A DNA stretch of 6,745 nucleotides from the NCBI GenBank assembly GCA_016201195.1, contig JACQDI010000551.1, forward strand, positions 1 through 6,745. The letters are read 5' to 3'. Each line of letters begins with the position of its first letter. The stretch's first letter is position 1. Source of the stretch: Acidobacteriota bacterium. Lineage in GTDB: Bacteria > Acidobacteriota > Terriglobia > Bryobacterales > JACQDG01. The notes under the pieces were generated by a model. That model did no database searches, was not told the origin of the DNA, and worked only from the letters and a program-made list of their open reading frames with translations. The position numbers and the translations under genes were made by a program. Positions 6,125 through 6,745 of the stretch are shown piece by piece.

Positions 6125-6679
6125 ATGACTTTCTCCGAACAGTACAAGTCCAAATTGCTGGAGACCGTTCGGTCCATTCCCGTGGACAAGGTGGAGGAGG
6201 CCATTCGCGTGCTGGCCCGCGCCCGCCAGGAAGGCAAAGCGATCTTCGTGTGCGGCAACGGCGGCAGCGCCTCCACCGCCTCGCACTTCGTCTGCGATAT
6301 GGTCAAGGGCGCGAGCTACGGCCGCCCGGCGCGGTTCCGCATCCAGGCCCTCACCGACAGCCTGCCCACCATCACCGCCTACTCGAACGACGTGGGCTAC
6401 GACCACGTGTTCGTCGAGCAGTTGCGTAACTTTGCCGGCCCCGGCGACGTACTCATCGCCATCAGCGGCAGCGGGAACTCCCCCAACGTGCTCCGCGCCG
6501 TCGAGTACGCGAATTCCATCGGCTGCTGCACCATCGGCCTGTCGGGCCGCGACGGCGGCCAGCTCGCCCCCATCTCGCAGCTCTCCATCCACGTCCCCGA
6601 GCCCCACATGGGCCGCATCGAGGACGCCCACCTGCACATCTGCCACATGATCGGGTATTACTTCATGGAAGAGAAGTAG
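6125..6679 (+). CDS. GmhA-like SIS-domain phosphosugar isomerase (sedoheptulose-7-phosphate isomerase type)
   Basis: A 184-residue cytoplasmic protein, close to the about 190 of E. coli GmhA, which converts sedoheptulose-7-phosphate to D-glycero-D-manno-heptose-7-phosphate and works as a tetramer. The phosphate-binding SIS motifs are FVCGNGGSAS (41-50) and AISGSGNSPNV (112-122). Aligned by eye to GmhA, the metal ligands His-Glu-Gln-His (H61, E65, Q172, H180 in E. coli) become H54, D58, E166 and H174. The SHFVCDMVKG and GRIEDAHLH wording matches a GmhA-like subgroup that, as I recall, occurs in polysaccharide gene clusters. It probably feeds the same pathway as the two kinases. Isomerase of a phosphosugar is fairly sure; sedoheptulose-7-phosphate as substrate is inference. 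No Shine-Dalgarno is visible; an extended -10 box lies just upstream. Confidence 0.87.
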   Translation: MTFSEQYKSKLLETVRSIPVDKVEEAIRVLARARQEGKAIFVCGNGGSASTASHFVCDMVKGASYGRPARFRIQALTDSLPTITAYSNDVGYDHVFVEQLRNFAGPGDVLIAISGSGNSPNVLRAVEYANSIGCCTIGLSGRDGGQLAPISQLSIHVPEPHMGRIEDAHLHICHMIGYYFMEEK

Positions 6680-6745
6680 GGCCCGAGCACAAATCCCGCC
6701 GCGCAAGAAACGGCTTCCTTTGCTTTCACCGGATCGTCATGGAAG
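6680..6745. other. Downstream region with no assignable gene
   Basis: The 66 bases after the isomerase stop show no strong hairpin followed by T-rich sequence, so no terminator can be called. An ATG at 6739 could open a further plus-strand gene, but only two codons are visible. A minus-strand frame stays open across the region and could be the end or body of a convergent gene; there is too little to decide. Confidence 0.4.

Noticed and set aside
5864..6706. A 280-codon open frame on the minus strand starting downstream of the isomerase
   Set aside because: It is antisense to both the ROK kinase and the isomerase; Ala/Gly/Val-rich product typical of a shadow frame.
6693..6720. A terminator after the isomerase
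   Set aside because: The possible arms (AAGAAA and TTCCTT) are imperfect and short, and no T-tract follows a stable GC stem.

Overview
The window is GC-rich bacterial DNA holding eight protein genes, one of them cut by the left edge. Secreted proteins of the acetylxylan-esterase and concanavalin-A-like kinds, heptose-type sugar-phosphate genes and promoters placed almost on top of start codons fit a Gram-negative soil bacterium. An Acidobacteriota of the Bryobacterales/Solibacter type is my best guess, but this is inference from gene content, not a search result.

Left part (1-1635, minus strand): the 5' part of a secreted alpha/beta-hydrolase (1-461) and, upstream of it in the same direction, a complete AAA-type ATPase with a C-terminal DUF4143 nuclease-like domain (496-1635). 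In front of the ATPase is a strongly AT-rich stretch (about 1641-1726, roughly one quarter GC by hand count). It carries two copies of TTTCRTTTAGTAA 31 bp apart and a perfect inverted repeat, and is probably the ATPase control region.

Right part (1838-6679, plus strand): a small secreted concanavalin-A-fold protein, then a tightly packed set of cytoplasmic genes. These encode a HAD phosphatase, a deoxyhypusine-synthase-like protein, a PfkB kinase resembling the kinase half of HldE, a ROK sugar kinase and a GmhA-like SIS isomerase. Spacing is -10, +9, -4, 0 and +29 bp, so most of it reads as one operon, with a possible extra promoter before the isomerase.

Taken together the right-hand genes look like a sugar-phosphate pathway: isomerase, two kinases and a phosphatase, which is the logic of ADP-/GDP-heptose synthesis. 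However, no nucleotidyltransferase is present, the phosphatase is not of the GmhB type, the isomerase has altered metal ligands, and a deoxyhypusine-synthase-like protein of unknown chemistry sits in the middle. The true product is therefore open, and this cassette is the most interesting part of the window. I see no tRNA, rRNA, CRISPR array, insertion sequence or convincing terminator.
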